Shown here piece by piece: positions 34,892 through 44,229 of a DNA stretch of 64,000 nucleotides. Under the pieces are notes generated by a model that had not been told where the DNA came from, did not search any database, and saw only the letters and a list, made by a program, of their open reading frames with translations. Both the position numbers and the translations under genes were made by a program. Within the stretch, counting starts at the first letter, position 1. The number at the start of each line of letters is the position of its first letter. This stretch comes from Pelomonas caseinilytica (GTDB lineage Bacteria; Pseudomonadota; Gammaproteobacteria; Burkholderiales; Burkholderiaceae_C): positions 310,001 to 374,000 of the forward strand of contig NZ_JAJTWT010000006.1 of assembly GCF_021353235.1 (NCBI RefSeq), given 5' to 3'.

Positions 34892-36865
34892 GTGAAGTGC
34901 CGCATCCTCGCGCCGGCCTGGTTCGCCTTGCCGGCCCTGACTCTCGCGGCTCACGCCGCACCCGTCCCGACGCCCGACTCGACGGACGACAAGGCCCTCG
35001 AAGCCCTGCTCAAGCGCGAGGTGCAGGGGCCGTCGCGTTATGCGCAGAGCCTGATGGACGCGCCGGCCTCGGTCAGCGTGCTGGAGCGCGAGGTCTCCGA
35101 TGCCCTGGGCCACCAGACGGTCGGCGACCAGCTCGCCCGCCTGCCGGGCGTCTACCTGAGCAATTCGCGCAGCTACAGCGCCCTGGGCCTGCGCGGCTTC
35201 AACCGCCCGGGCGACTACAGCTCGCGCATCCTCATGGCCATCGACGGCCAGCGCGTCAACGACGCTATTTACGACCAGGGCCTGCCCCAGCTCGAACTGC
35301 CCGTCGTGGCGGAGTGGGTCAAGAGCGTCGAACTCGTCCACGGTCCCGGCTCGTCGGTCTACGGCAGCAACGCCCTGCTGGGCGTGGTCAACGTCGTCAC
35401 CCTCAACGGCGCCGACGCGCCCGGCCTGACGACCCAGGCCAGCCTCGGCGACAAGGGCTCGCGGCGCATCGAGATGCACTACGGCGCCGGCAGCGGGGGC
35501 GACGGCGACCTCTTCGTCGGCCTGAACCTGCAGCGCACCGCCGGCGAGAACCTCTACCTGCCCGAACTCGGCACGCCCGACGGGTGGGTGCGCGGGCTGG
35601 ACGGCGAACGCCAGGCGGCCCTGCTCGCCAAGGTCCGCAGCGGCCCGTGGCGGTTCTCGCTGAACGCGGTGCAGCGCGACAAGGACGCGCCCACGGCCCC
35701 CTACGGCACCCTGGCCGGCGTGCCTGGCACGCGCTACAGCGACCGCCTCGTCCTCGGCGAAGCCAGCTACGACGACGGCTGGCGGGACGACGTGCGCCGC
35801 ACCCTGAAGCTGAGCGTCGCCGGCTACGAGTTCCGTGGCCGCTATGTCTTCGGCGTCGCGCCGGACTTCATCAACAAGGACGAGGCCTGGGCCCAGTGGA
35901 CGACGCTGGAGGGCCGCGTGCTGTGGCGCGGCCTGCTCAACCACCAGCTGATGATGGGGGCCGAGGTACGCACCTCGCCCTCGGGCGTGCAGCGCAACTA
36001 CGACGTCGAGCCCTACACCCTGCACCTGGACTCCCGTGCCACCCAGGACGCCGTGGGCGTCTACGCCCAGGACCAGTGGCGGCTGTCGTCCATGCTGCAG
36101 CTGACCACCGGCCTGCGGGTGGACCATGTGCGCGGCTTCGCGCCGGCCATGTCGCCGCGGGCGGTGCTGGCGCTGCGGCCGGACGAGCGCGAGTCGTTCA
36201 AGCTGATGTGGGCCCAGTCCTATCGCACGCCCAACCTTTACGAGCGCTTCTACGACGACGGCGGCATCTCGCAGATCAGCAACGGCGCCCTGCGGCCCGA
36301 ACGGCTGAACTCCATGGAGGCCGGCTGGGAATACCTGCTGCACGGCGGCCTCGCCGTCAGCGCCAACGCCTATCACACGCGCATGAACCGGCTCATCGAG
36401 CTGGTGCCGCTGAGCGATGCGCCCGATGCCGTGGCCCAGTACCGCAACGTCGGCCGCGTCACCCTGCGCGGCGTCGACCTCGGGGTGGAAAGGCGGGCCG
36501 AGGCGGGCTGGGTCTGGCGGCTGAGCGGCTCCTGGATGGACGCACGCAACAACGCCGGCCAGCGCCTGAGCAATGCGCCGTCGTGGATGTTCAAGGGCGA
36601 TCTCGTCTCGCCGCGCTGGGGCGGCTGGCAGTTCGGCACGGAGTGGAACCTGCTCGGCCGGCGGGTCGGCCGCGTCGAGGTGGGCGCCACCGCCGTCGTC
36701 AACGCCCATCTGCGCTATCGCTTCGACGAACGCCAGAGCCTGGCCCTGCACGTCAGCAACGCGCTGGACCGGCGCAACCTCGATCCCTCGACGCCCGACA
36801 CGGCGCTGAGCGCGATTCCGCAGCCCGCGCGAGCCTGGCGGCTGGACTGGCGGTTCGCCCTCTGA
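34892..36865 (+). CDS. TonB-dependent outer-membrane receptor
   Basis: About 657 residues from a GTG at 34892, which gives a signal peptide directly (VKCRILAPAWFALPALTLAA); an upstream ATG would add a non-signal leader. A plug domain (about 45-170: SVSVLEREVSDALGHQTVGDQL, GLRGFNRPGDYSSRI, VHGPGSSVYGSNALLG) and a 22-strand barrel ending in Leu (DWRFAL) follow. The ligand is unknown. It precedes a YfiR-type gene by 8 bases and so forms a receptor-YfiR-GGDEF/EAL operon. Confidence 0.87.
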   Translation: MKCRILAPAWFALPALTLAAHAAPVPTPDSTDDKALEALLKREVQGPSRYAQSLMDAPASVSVLEREVSDALGHQTVGDQLARLPGVYLSNSRSYSALGLRGFNRPGDYSSRILMAIDGQRVNDAIYDQGLPQLELPVVAEWVKSVELVHGPGSSVYGSNALLGVVNVVTLNGADAPGLTTQASLGDKGSRRIEMHYGAGSGGDGDLFVGLNLQRTAGENLYLPELGTPDGWVRGLDGERQAALLAKVRSGPWRFSLNAVQRDKDAPTAPYGTLAGVPGTRYSDRLVLGEASYDDGWRDDVRRTLKLSVAGYEFRGRYVFGVAPDFINKDEAWAQWTTLEGRVLWRGLLNHQLMMGAEVRTSPSGVQRNYDVEPYTLHLDSRATQDAVGVYAQDQWRLSSMLQLTTGLRVDHVRGFAPAMSPRAVLALRPDERESFKLMWAQSYRTPNLYERFYDDGGISQISNGALRPERLNSMEAGWEYLLHGGLAVSANAYHTRMNRLIELVPLSDAPDAVAQYRNVGRVTLRGVDLGVERRAEAGWVWRLSGSWMDARNNAGQRLSNAPSWMFKGDLVSPRWGGWQFGTEWNLLGRRVGRVEVGATAVVNAHLRYRFDERQSLALHVSNALDRRNLDPSTPDTALSAIPQPARAWRLDWRFAL

Positions 36866-36873
36866 GAACGTCC

Positions 36874-37458
36874 ATGCCTGGCGCCCCGGTCATCGCAAGC
36901 CGCTTCCCGTGCCGCCCATGGCCGGCTGTCCGGGCGGCGGCGCCGTGGCTGCTCGGCCTACTCTGCCTGGCCCTGGCCCGGCCCGCCGCGGCACAGGCCA
37001 CCAGCCCCGAGGTGCTGAAGGCCGAGGTCGTCTACCGCGTGCTGATGTTCGTCAACTGGCCGGCGGACCGCGAGCAACCGGGGCGGTCGCTGCAGCTGTG
37101 CACCGTCGGCGAAGGCCGCATGGACGGGGCGCTGCAGGTCCTGGCGGGCCGGTCCATCCGCCAGCTCACGGTGGACGTGCGCCACGGCGTGCGCGCCGAG
37201 CAGCTCGCCGGCTGCCACCTGCTCTACCTGCCCGCGCCTCAGCCGGCGCTGCGCGCGGCGCTGGCCGAGCTACCCGTGCTGGTCGTCTCCGATGCCGCCA
37301 CCATGCTCGACCAGGGCGCCATGCTCAACCTGCAGGTCGAGGACGGCCGCATCGTCTTCGACGTCGAGCTCGACGCCGCGCGCCGTGTGGGCCTGGTCGT
37401 CAGCACCAAGCTGCTGCGGCTGGCCCGCTTCGTGCGGCACCAGGTGAGCGCGCCATGA
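36874..37458 (+). CDS. YfiR-family periplasmic protein
   Basis: 194 residues with a signal peptide ending ARPAAAQA and the YfiR core (LKAEVVYRVLMFVNWPAD, TKLLRLARFVRHQVSAP). YfiR homologues repress a cognate membrane GGDEF protein by binding its periplasmic domain. It lies between the TonB receptor and the GGDEF/EAL protein and overlaps the latter by four bases (ATGA), which strongly suggests that YfiR and the EAL protein are one signalling unit. Confidence 0.85.
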   Translation: MPGAPVIASRFPCRPWPAVRAAAPWLLGLLCLALARPAAAQATSPEVLKAEVVYRVLMFVNWPADREQPGRSLQLCTVGEGRMDGALQVLAGRSIRQLTVDVRHGVRAEQLAGCHLLYLPAPQPALRAALAELPVLVVSDAATMLDQGAMLNLQVEDGRIVFDVELDAARRVGLVVSTKLLRLARFVRHQVSAP

Positions 37459-39266
37459 GGGCCGCCTACGCCGACACCGTCGAGCGCCTGCGCGAGCTGA
37501 TGGTCGCGCTGTCGGCGCTGCTGATGTTCGCGCTGCTGCTGAGCCTGATGCAGTACTGGCGGCTGCAGGCCCGCCAGCTCGAGGACCTGAGTACCCAGGC
37601 CAGCATCGTGGCGCAGACCGTCTCGGCCGCCCTGGTCTTCGACAGCCGCAGCGACGCCGGCGAGAGCCTCGCGGCCCTGCAGCAGAGCCCCGCCATCGTG
37701 CACGCGCGGCTGCTGAAGAACGACGGCAGCCTCTTCACCCTGTACGCGCGCGCCGACGCGGGCCAGGGCTGGCTGCGCGAGGCGGCCGGCACCGCCAGCG
37801 TGCAGGTGCCCGTGATGGCGGACGGGCGGCGCGTGGGCATGCTGGCCGTGGAGGCCAGCCGCCTGCCGATGTGGATGGACGCGATGCAGTTCCTGGCCGC
37901 CACGCTGGGCATCCTGGTCGCCACGGCGGGCCTGGCCTGGTGGATGTCCAAGCAGCTGCGGGTGCAGATCAAGGAGGTCGAGCGCCGTACCCGCTACCTC
38001 GCGCGCTTCGACGCCCTGACCGACCTGCCCAACCGCGACCACATGCGCGCCCTGATGGAGCGCACCCTCCAGCAGGAGCCGGGCGCCACCCTGCTCATCC
38101 TGGATCTGGACGACTTCAAGCAGATCAACGACCAGTACCGCCACGCCGCCGGCGACGCGGTGCTGCAGGCCGTCGGCCAGCGGCTGCGCCTGCGCTGCCG
38201 TCCGGGCGACCAGGTGGCCCGGCTGTCGGCCGACGAATTCGCGATGCTGCTGACGCCGCGCCTGGACGGCGAGGCCCTGCGCGCCCACGTCGCCCAGCTG
38301 CAGGGCGACCTGACGCAGCCCGTGCTGCACGACGGCCACTGGCTGCACCTGCACGTGTCCATCGGCGCCGTCTCGATGCCCGACCATGCCCACGACCCGA
38401 GCGAGGCCCTGCGCTGTGCGGACGCGGCGCTGCGCCATGCCAAGCAGGTGGGCAAGGACAGCTTCCAGCTCTTCACGCCGCAGATCGGCGAGGCCCTGCG
38501 TTCACGCCAGGCGCTGGAGCACGACATGCGCGAGGGCCTGCAAGCCGGCCAGTTCTCGCTGGCCTACCAGCCGCAGTACGACGCCCGCCGCCGGGTGCTC
38601 GGCTTCGAGGCGCTGGCGCGCTGGCGCCACCCCGAGCGCGGCTGGGTCCCGCCGACCGAGTTCATCCCCGTGGCCGAAAGTTCGGGGCTGATCGTCGACC
38701 TCGGCCTCGTGATGCTGGGCGTGTTGCGCCGGGACCTCGACACCTGGAAGGAGCTCGGCGTGAAGTGCCCGGCGGTGGCCGTGAACCTCTCCTGGGAGCA
38801 GTGCCGCAAGCTGCAGCACCGCGAGCGCTTCCTGCAGCAGCTCAAGGCCCTGCACCTGGGGCCCGACGAGGTCGAGTTCGAGCTGACCGAAAGCGCCGGT
38901 TTCGAGGACATCGACAAGCCCGACTCCTTCGTCTTCACGCTGCAGGGCCTGGGCTACGGCCTGGCCATCGACGACTTCGGCACCGGCTACAGCTCGCTGG
39001 CCTATCTGCGCCGCATCCGCTGCCGCAAGCTCAAGATCGACCGCCTCTTCGTGCACGGCCTGTCGAGCAACGCCGACTCGCGCACCCTCGTCGAGTCCAT
39101 GGTGCGCGTGGCCCACGCCATGCGCATGCTGGTGGTGGCCGAGGGCGTGGAGCTGCCGGCCGACGAGGCCGCCCTCATCGCCATGGGTTGCGACCTGATG
39201 CAGGGCTTCGGCTTCTGCCGCCCGGTGCCGCCGGACGAGGTCCCGGCCCTGCTCGCCCCGGGCTGA
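37455..39266 (+). CDS. Membrane GGDEF-EAL protein with degenerate GGDEF
   Basis: 603 residues: helix about 15-37, periplasmic sensor (CHASE8/dCACHE-like), second helix about 145-167, GGDEF-type domain (about 175-330) and EAL domain (about 340-603). The GGDEF signature is SADEF (258-262), so diguanylate cyclase activity is probably lost; it may bind GTP allosterically. The EAL domain keeps EAL at 385-387, DDFGTGYSS, KIDR and EGVE, so it is likely an active c-di-GMP phosphodiesterase. The YfiR-like gene upstream overlaps by ATGA. Compare canonical YfiN, which synthesises c-di-GMP. Confidence 0.88.
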   Translation: MRAAYADTVERLRELMVALSALLMFALLLSLMQYWRLQARQLEDLSTQASIVAQTVSAALVFDSRSDAGESLAALQQSPAIVHARLLKNDGSLFTLYARADAGQGWLREAAGTASVQVPVMADGRRVGMLAVEASRLPMWMDAMQFLAATLGILVATAGLAWWMSKQLRVQIKEVERRTRYLARFDALTDLPNRDHMRALMERTLQQEPGATLLILDLDDFKQINDQYRHAAGDAVLQAVGQRLRLRCRPGDQVARLSADEFAMLLTPRLDGEALRAHVAQLQGDLTQPVLHDGHWLHLHVSIGAVSMPDHAHDPSEALRCADAALRHAKQVGKDSFQLFTPQIGEALRSRQALEHDMREGLQAGQFSLAYQPQYDARRRVLGFEALARWRHPERGWVPPTEFIPVAESSGLIVDLGLVMLGVLRRDLDTWKELGVKCPAVAVNLSWEQCRKLQHRERFLQQLKALHLGPDEVEFELTESAGFEDIDKPDSFVFTLQGLGYGLAIDDFGTGYSSLAYLRRIRCRKLKIDRLFVHGLSSNADSRTLVESMVRVAHAMRMLVVAEGVELPADEAALIAMGCDLMQGFGFCRPVPPDEVPALLAPG

Positions 39267-39278
39267 GCCGCCGCGGCG

Positions 39279-39917
39279 TCAGCCTGGCACCGAGGCCAGC
39301 AGCGCCTCCACCGTGAGGTGCACCACCCGGCTGGCCTGGTGCTCGCTCAGCCCCTGCTCGCGGCGCAGCCGTATCCAAGCCTCGATGCTCAGCGCCAGGT
39401 CCAGGGCGTCGAGCAGCGGCGTGTTGGCGGCCACCTCGGCCGGCAGCAGGCGCTGCAGGAAGTCGCGCTGCAGGCGGGCCGACTCCATCAGGTCCTGCGA
39501 CAGGAAGGCCGATTCATGGCGGTGCACCTGGGCCCCCACGTGCAGGGCGGCCAGCCGCTCGAAGATGCCGGCGCGGTGGCCGATGCTCTGCAGCACCCGC
39601 TCCTGCCAGGTCTGGCCATCGAGCCGGGCCTGCAGCAACGGCTGCAGCAGGGCGTCGAGGTCGATGCGGATCTCGCGGTAGAGGGTGTCCATGTCCTCGA
39701 AGTGCCGGAACACCGTGCGCAGGCCCACCTGCGCCCGCCGGGCCACCGCCTCGGCCGTGGGCGTGAGGTCGCCTTCGTGGATCAGCGCGGTCAGGGCTTC
39801 GACGATGCGGCGACGGGTAGTTAGACTGCGCTCGGCACGGCCATCGGTCTTGGCGTCGGGGCGGCCCGCCTGCGTGGGCGTGGCCGTGTCTCGAGTCTTG
39901 GCGCGGACGGTCTTCAT
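39279..39917 (-). CDS. TetR-family transcription regulator
   Basis: 212 residues from the ATG at 39917. The N-terminal helix-turn-helix is evident (RRRIVEALTALIHEGDLTPT, EAVARRAQVGLRTVFRHF), and the C-terminal two-thirds is helical for ligand and dimer contacts. It lies opposite the MetA-type porin gene, 139 bases away, and may repress it. A basic, proline-poor leader (KTVRAKTRDTATPTQAG) precedes the HTH. Confidence 0.87.
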   Translation of the reverse strand: MKTVRAKTRDTATPTQAGRPDAKTDGRAERSLTTRRRIVEALTALIHEGDLTPTAEAVARRAQVGLRTVFRHFEDMDTLYREIRIDLDALLQPLLQARLDGQTWQERVLQSIGHRAGIFERLAALHVGAQVHRHESAFLSQDLMESARLQRDFLQRLLPAEVAANTPLLDALDLALSIEAWIRLRREQGLSEHQASRVVHLTVEALLASVPG

Positions 39918-40056
39918 GCCGGCATTCTGCCGACGCCGCCGCGCCGCCAGGGCCAAGTTGCGCCGCCCTCGCGTAAGCCCCTATTTCGGCGGGGCGCCGA
40001 TGTTTTGACACTCCGCATGCCAAAAAATAAAGACAACAAGGGGGCGGAGAACGGAT
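39918..40056. promoter_or_regulatory. Divergent TetR/porin intergenic region
   Basis: It holds a perfect -35 TTGACA at 40005-40010 for the porin gene; the -10 (TAAAGA at 40028-40033, 17-base spacing) is weak. An adenine-rich stretch (40020-40037) separates it from GGCGGAG, a likely Shine-Dalgarno. TetR-type repressors often bind between such divergent genes, but I saw no clear palindrome of the expected kind. Confidence 0.5.
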
Positions 40057-41184
40057 ATGAACAATCGTCCTGGTTGGCTCGCCTGGGTGGCTTGCGCAGC
40101 CGCCTGCGGTATGGCTGCGCCGGCGCACGCCGCCGACGGGTTCAAGCTGCGGTTCCCGCTGTCGGGCACGCTCGGCGGTGAGATCGCGGTGGCCAACGAG
40201 ACGCCGGGCTTCTTCGGCAGCCTGGTGGCGACGCAGATTGAGCTCGACAAGGTCACCGACGGCAGCGGCGAGCCGCGGCAGGTCGCCTCGTCGGGCGTGT
40301 TCGCCACGCCGTCGCCCGTGGCCGGGCGGGTGCGCACCGCGACGTGGTCGGGCACCGCCGACACCGACTTCCGGCAGTCCCAGACCAACGCCAACCTCAT
40401 CCTCGGCTACCTGACCGAGGGCCGGTACGGCGGCGGGCGGCTGTCCTTCGTCCTCAACCTGCCCTACACGACGCGGCTGGACCGGCGGCTGACGCTCAGC
40501 GGCGCCACGCCGACCTTGAGCACCCTGTCGCCGGCCCTCACCTCGCCGCCCCTGCCGGCCGGCACGGCCGCGGCGGCCCAGGCCGCCGCCCAGGCGGGTT
40601 TCTCGACGGCCTACCAGGCCCAGCTCGGCGTGCAGTCCGCCGCCGGCTCGGGCGTTGTCGACGGCCTGGGCGACGCCGAGCTGACGGCCGCCTGGGTGGG
40701 GCGTGTCGACGGCCTGCGGGTGGTGACGGGCGTCACCCTGGCCCTGCCCACCGGCCGCTACGACGCCGCAAAGTCCATCAACGTCGGCTTCGGCAACTTC
40801 TACACCTTGCGGCCGGGCGTGGCCATGGCCTACAGCCCCGCGCCGGCCTGGACCCTGGGCCTGCGCGCCAGCATGGGCTTCAACACCCGCAACAAGGACA
40901 ACCACATCAGGAGCGGCGACTTCGGCGCCCTCGACCTCGCGCTGGCCTACCGCGCCTCCTTCGGCGTCTTCGGGCCGCACCTGCTGATGGTCAGGCAGGT
41001 CTCGGACGACCTCGGCGGCAGCGTGGGCCCCAACCGCTTTGCCGCGACCGGCCTGGGCGCCTTCTTCACGACCCGCGTGCCGGGCGTGGACGCCGCCCTC
41101 AACCTGTCGTACATGACGATGGTGAACGCTCGCAACGCGCTGAGTGGCTCGTTCTACCAACTGCGCCTGTCCAAGGCGTTCTGA
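40057..41184 (+). CDS. MetA-pathway phenol-degradation type outer-membrane protein
   Basis: 375 residues: signal peptide (ACGMAAPAHAA), then a beta-barrel with alternating aromatic/hydrophobic strands and a C-terminal Phe (KLSKAF-like end), matching the transporter family first noted beside phenol and aromatic-compound genes (PF13557, recalled from memory). It likely permits passage of hydrophobic compounds across the outer membrane. The GVTLALPTGRY and KSINVGFGNFYTLRPGVAMAY segments fit the family. The TetR gene opposite could respond to its substrate. Confidence 0.8.
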   Translation: MNNRPGWLAWVACAAACGMAAPAHAADGFKLRFPLSGTLGGEIAVANETPGFFGSLVATQIELDKVTDGSGEPRQVASSGVFATPSPVAGRVRTATWSGTADTDFRQSQTNANLILGYLTEGRYGGGRLSFVLNLPYTTRLDRRLTLSGATPTLSTLSPALTSPPLPAGTAAAAQAAAQAGFSTAYQAQLGVQSAAGSGVVDGLGDAELTAAWVGRVDGLRVVTGVTLALPTGRYDAAKSINVGFGNFYTLRPGVAMAYSPAPAWTLGLRASMGFNTRNKDNHIRSGDFGALDLALAYRASFGVFGPHLLMVRQVSDDLGGSVGPNRFAATGLGAFFTTRVPGVDAALNLSYMTMVNARNALSGSFYQLRLSKAF

Positions 41185-41219
41185 GCCTTGGGCCCATTCC
41201 TTGGGCCCGTTGGCAGGCG

Positions 41220-42644
41220 CTAATCCAGGCGCTCCAGCGCCGGCATCTGCCAGGCGCCGCTCAGGGCGGTGTGGCGCGGCCAGTACAGCCGGGCGACGAG
41301 CTGGAAGGGCTGGCCGGCCTGCACGGGCAGCCAGTTCGGGCGCCGCTCGGCGGCCGGCTGCTCCGCCTGCACCCACAGGTCCAGCGAGCCGTCCGCATTG
41401 CGCACCAGCGGGTCGCGGTCGCCCAGGGCATAGCGCTGCTGCGGGTTGGCGATGAGGAACTCGTCGGCCCCGTAGGCGGTGATGGACCAGAAGGCCTTGA
41501 CCGGCGGCAGCTCCTGCGGGGCGAAGTGCAACCGGTAGCGCCGGCTGCCTTGCAGGGCCTGGCCCTGGGCGTCCAGCCGGGCGCTCATGTAGACGGCGTC
41601 CTGGGGCAGGTTGGCGCCCAGGCCCACCATCGCCACGGCGGCGCGGGTGGGGTAGTCGGTGCCGTAGTCGCCGATGGCCTGGGGCGGCGTGGACCAGCCG
41701 TTGCGCAGCCCTTGCGTCGAGGCGAGTGCCTGGGCGACGCGGTGATCGGCGATCGCGCGGCCGAGGCTCAGGCTCCACAGGTCCAGCAGCCCCCAGTCGG
41801 GCGCATGGCCGGGCTTGAAGCCGGTGCCCTCCAGCCGACGCAGGAGAGGCGCGTCGGCCGCCGCGGGCGGGTTGTCGAGCATCAGTGCGGCCAGGCGCCG
41901 GAAGAACTCGCGGGTGGCCAGGCTGTCGACGGCCTCGCGCGGCGTTGCCGGTCCGGCCGGCCAAGGTTCTTCCGGCGCCGCCGCGCCGCGCTGCGCACCG
42001 TCGCAGCGCAGGCGCAGGCCGTCCTGCAGGCGGTGGACGGTCTCGTAGTCGCCGCTGCCATTGGTCTGCGTGCGGCCGATCAGCCATGCCCAGCGTGTGG
42101 GCGACCGCATCACGGGCAGGCCGTCGTCCGGCGGCGGTGCCACGCCTGGCCCGACCAGCCAGTAGCGCCCGCCGCCGGTGCCCTCCGTGCGGGTGCCGAG
42201 GGTGGCGAAGACATTCGTCCACGCGTCCATGAAGGGCATGACCTCGTAGCGCTCGGCATTGGCCGGCATCTCGAACAGGCAGGGGCCCCGGGCGGTGTCG
42301 ATGAAAGCCGAGGTGTAGAGGGTGTCCACGTTGGGCCGCACCACTTCCTTGAAGCCGGCGTCGGGGAACTGGCGCATGCGATGCAGGACGTTGGCCGGCG
42401 CGGCCAGCGCGGTGATGCGGTCGCGGCTGGCGTCGACGATGAGGAGGGGATAGCCGTACAGGTAGGCCTCGGCGCCGAGGGTGATCATGTCCGCCTGGGC
42501 TGCGAGCAAGGCGGCCGCCAGCGCCGGCACGGCGAGCACCGCCGCCACGAGGCCGCGACGCCGACGCCAGGTCCGCCGCGCCATTGGCGCCGGGGAGGAG
42601 GCGAGGCGCGGCGGTGCGGCCGGCTGGTCTCGGGAAGGGTTCAT
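41220..42644 (-). CDS. DUF1254/DUF1214 domain protein, membrane-anchored
   Basis: 474 residues from the ATG at 42644. An N-terminal membrane helix (GLVAAVLAVPALAAALL) is followed by a DUF1254 domain (GAEAYLYGYPLLIVDASRD, DTLYTSAFIDT) and a C-terminal DUF1214 domain (AFWSITAYGADEFLI, NADGSLDLWVQAEQP). Such proteins are widespread and uncharacterised; similar folds occur in bacterial surface or stress proteins. It is convergent with the porin gene, whose stop is 35 bases away. Confidence 0.85.
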   Translation of the reverse strand: MNPSRDQPAAPPRLASSPAPMARRTWRRRRGLVAAVLAVPALAAALLAAQADMITLGAEAYLYGYPLLIVDASRDRITALAAPANVLHRMRQFPDAGFKEVVRPNVDTLYTSAFIDTARGPCLFEMPANAERYEVMPFMDAWTNVFATLGTRTEGTGGGRYWLVGPGVAPPPDDGLPVMRSPTRWAWLIGRTQTNGSGDYETVHRLQDGLRLRCDGAQRGAAAPEEPWPAGPATPREAVDSLATREFFRRLAALMLDNPPAAADAPLLRRLEGTGFKPGHAPDWGLLDLWSLSLGRAIADHRVAQALASTQGLRNGWSTPPQAIGDYGTDYPTRAAVAMVGLGANLPQDAVYMSARLDAQGQALQGSRRYRLHFAPQELPPVKAFWSITAYGADEFLIANPQQRYALGDRDPLVRNADGSLDLWVQAEQPAAERRPNWLPVQAGQPFQLVARLYWPRHTALSGAWQMPALERLD

Positions 42645-42880
42645 GAGGATCTCAAGTATTGGCGTTGCAAGTGCCAATTGATTGTGGCAGTCGGAGTGTC
42701 AACTCATGACGCACCCCCGACATCGGGGGAGACACCGAGCCGAGAGGCGGCGCCCGGCCTTCGCTCCGGGGCCTCGAGTCCTGGGGAAAACCCGTATCCC
42801 TGTCGCAGGCCGGGTGGCGCCGTCGTCTTTACAGGAAGACGGCTTCGTCGCCGCGCTGCAAGAACATCCCGGAGGTCCGC
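42645..42880. other. Gap with no gene identified
   Basis: 236 bases between the DUF1254 start and the small 42881 gene. No credible gene, promoter or repeat was seen apart from CCCCCGAC/ATCGGGGG, a short palindrome at about 42713-42731, and the GGAGG that serves the next gene. Confidence 0.6.
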
Positions 42881-43150
42881 ATGAAACCGCTGCCCGCCCC
42901 TCGCCGCCTGCTCCAGCTCGATGCGCTGTTCGGCCGCCGCCAGGCCTGGGGTGGTCCAGGCGCGCGCCGCGAGGCGCTGGAGCCGCAGTTCGAGGACGCG
43001 CGCTTGCCCGACGACATCGACGGCCTGGCCCTGCAGTGCATGGGAGGGACGCAGATCGGACGCATCGCCGCGGAGGTGGCCCTGGAGGAGGGCACGCGCC
43101 GCGTCTACCCGCCGCGCGGCGAGGCCCAGGTCATCGAGGCCAGGCGCTGA
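42881..43150 (+). CDS. Small hypothetical protein
   Basis: 89 residues, starting MKPLPAPRRLLQLDALFG, with GGAGG ahead of the ATG. It has no signal peptide or recognised domain. The acidic C-terminal part (EDARLPDDIDGLALQ, RIAAEVALEEGTRR) is likely helical. A real gene is plausible because of the ribosome binding site and the start region; the convergent dehydrogenase gene ends 16 bases downstream. Confidence 0.55.
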   Translation: MKPLPAPRRLLQLDALFGRRQAWGGPGARREALEPQFEDARLPDDIDGLALQCMGGTQIGRIAAEVALEEGTRRVYPPRGEAQVIEARR

Positions 43151-43165
43151 GCCGGCGGGGCCGGC

Positions 43166-44098
43166 TCAGATCGGCGTGCGCAGCGGTTCTCCGCGCTCCC
43201 AGGCGTCGACGTTGGCGATGAAGTTCTCCACCGTCGCGCGGATGGCCTGGGGCGACCAGCCGGCGACGTGGGGCGTCAGGATGACGTTGTCCAGGCCGAG
43301 CAGCTCGCGCGGCGGCTGCGGCTCGCCCTCGTAGACGTCCAGGGCCGCGCCGGCGATGCGGCCGGCGGCGAGGGCCTCGGCCAGCGCGGCGGTGTCGACG
43401 CAGCTGCCGCGGGCGATGTTGACCAGGTGGCCGCCCGGGCCCAGGGCCGCCAGCACCCCGGCGTCGACGATGTGGCGCGTGGCGGCGCCGCCGGGCGTGG
43501 CGACGACGAGGTCGTCGGCCCAGTCGGCCAGGGCCGTGGCGCTGTCGAAGTAGGTGGTGCCGTCGGCGTCGTGGCGGGGCCGGCGGTTGTGATAGCCGAT
43601 CACCATGCCGAAGGCCGCCGCCCGCGAGGCGATCTTGCGGCCGATGCCGCCCAGGCCCACGATGCCCAGGCGCCGGCCGCCAAAGTTGGGGCGCAGCGGC
43701 AGGGCATCGCGCCAGAGGCCGGCGCGCAAGGCGGCGCCCTGCTGGGGCAGGGCCCGGACGCTGGACAGCAGCAGGGCCAGGGCGTGGTCGGCCACGCAGT
43801 CGTCGTTGGTGCCGGCGCCGTTGCAGCAGGCCAGGCCGCGCGCCCGTGCGGCGGCCAGGTCCAGGTTCTCGTAGCCGGCGCCCTGGGCGGCGAGCAGCTT
43901 GAGTCGCGGGCAGGCATCGATCTCGTCGGCCGTGAAGCCGGTGCTGCCGTTGGTCAGCACGAAGTCGATGTCAGCGGCGCGGGCCGCGATGGCCGCGGCG
44001 CGGCTGGCGGCGTCCGGCGCGTCGATGACGTGGTAGCGCTCCAGCAGCAGGGCCTTGTGTTCGGCGGCGATGGGAACGAGCAGCAGCAGCGTGGGCAT
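43166..44098 (-). CDS. D-2-hydroxyacid dehydrogenase (NAD(P)-dependent)
   Basis: 310 residues from the ATG at 44098 (MPTLLLLVPIAAEHK). Rossmann motif GLGGIGRKIASRAAAFG, and the catalytic Arg in NIARGSCVDT, Glu in DVYEGEPQ and His in LTPHVAGWS identify the D-2-hydroxyacid dehydrogenase family. It reduces glyoxylate, hydroxypyruvate or related 2-oxoacids; the exact substrate is not evident. An upstream in-frame extension is not supported. It is divergent from the M13 peptidase gene. Confidence 0.9.
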   Translation of the reverse strand: MPTLLLLVPIAAEHKALLLERYHVIDAPDAASRAAAIAARAADIDFVLTNGSTGFTADEIDACPRLKLLAAQGAGYENLDLAAARARGLACCNGAGTNDDCVADHALALLLSSVRALPQQGAALRAGLWRDALPLRPNFGGRRLGIVGLGGIGRKIASRAAAFGMVIGYHNRRPRHDADGTTYFDSATALADWADDLVVATPGGAATRHIVDAGVLAALGPGGHLVNIARGSCVDTAALAEALAAGRIAGAALDVYEGEPQPPRELLGLDNVILTPHVAGWSPQAIRATVENFIANVDAWERGEPLRTPI

Positions 44099-44229
44099 GG
44101 CGAAGGCAGGACGGGCGGGGAGCGAAGCGCCCATCATGGCCCAAGCCGGCCACTGCGAACGGGGGATGCCGAATGGCCCGACCGCCGGACACGCCCACAA
44201 TCGTGGCACCTGAAATTTCCGGCATCCCG

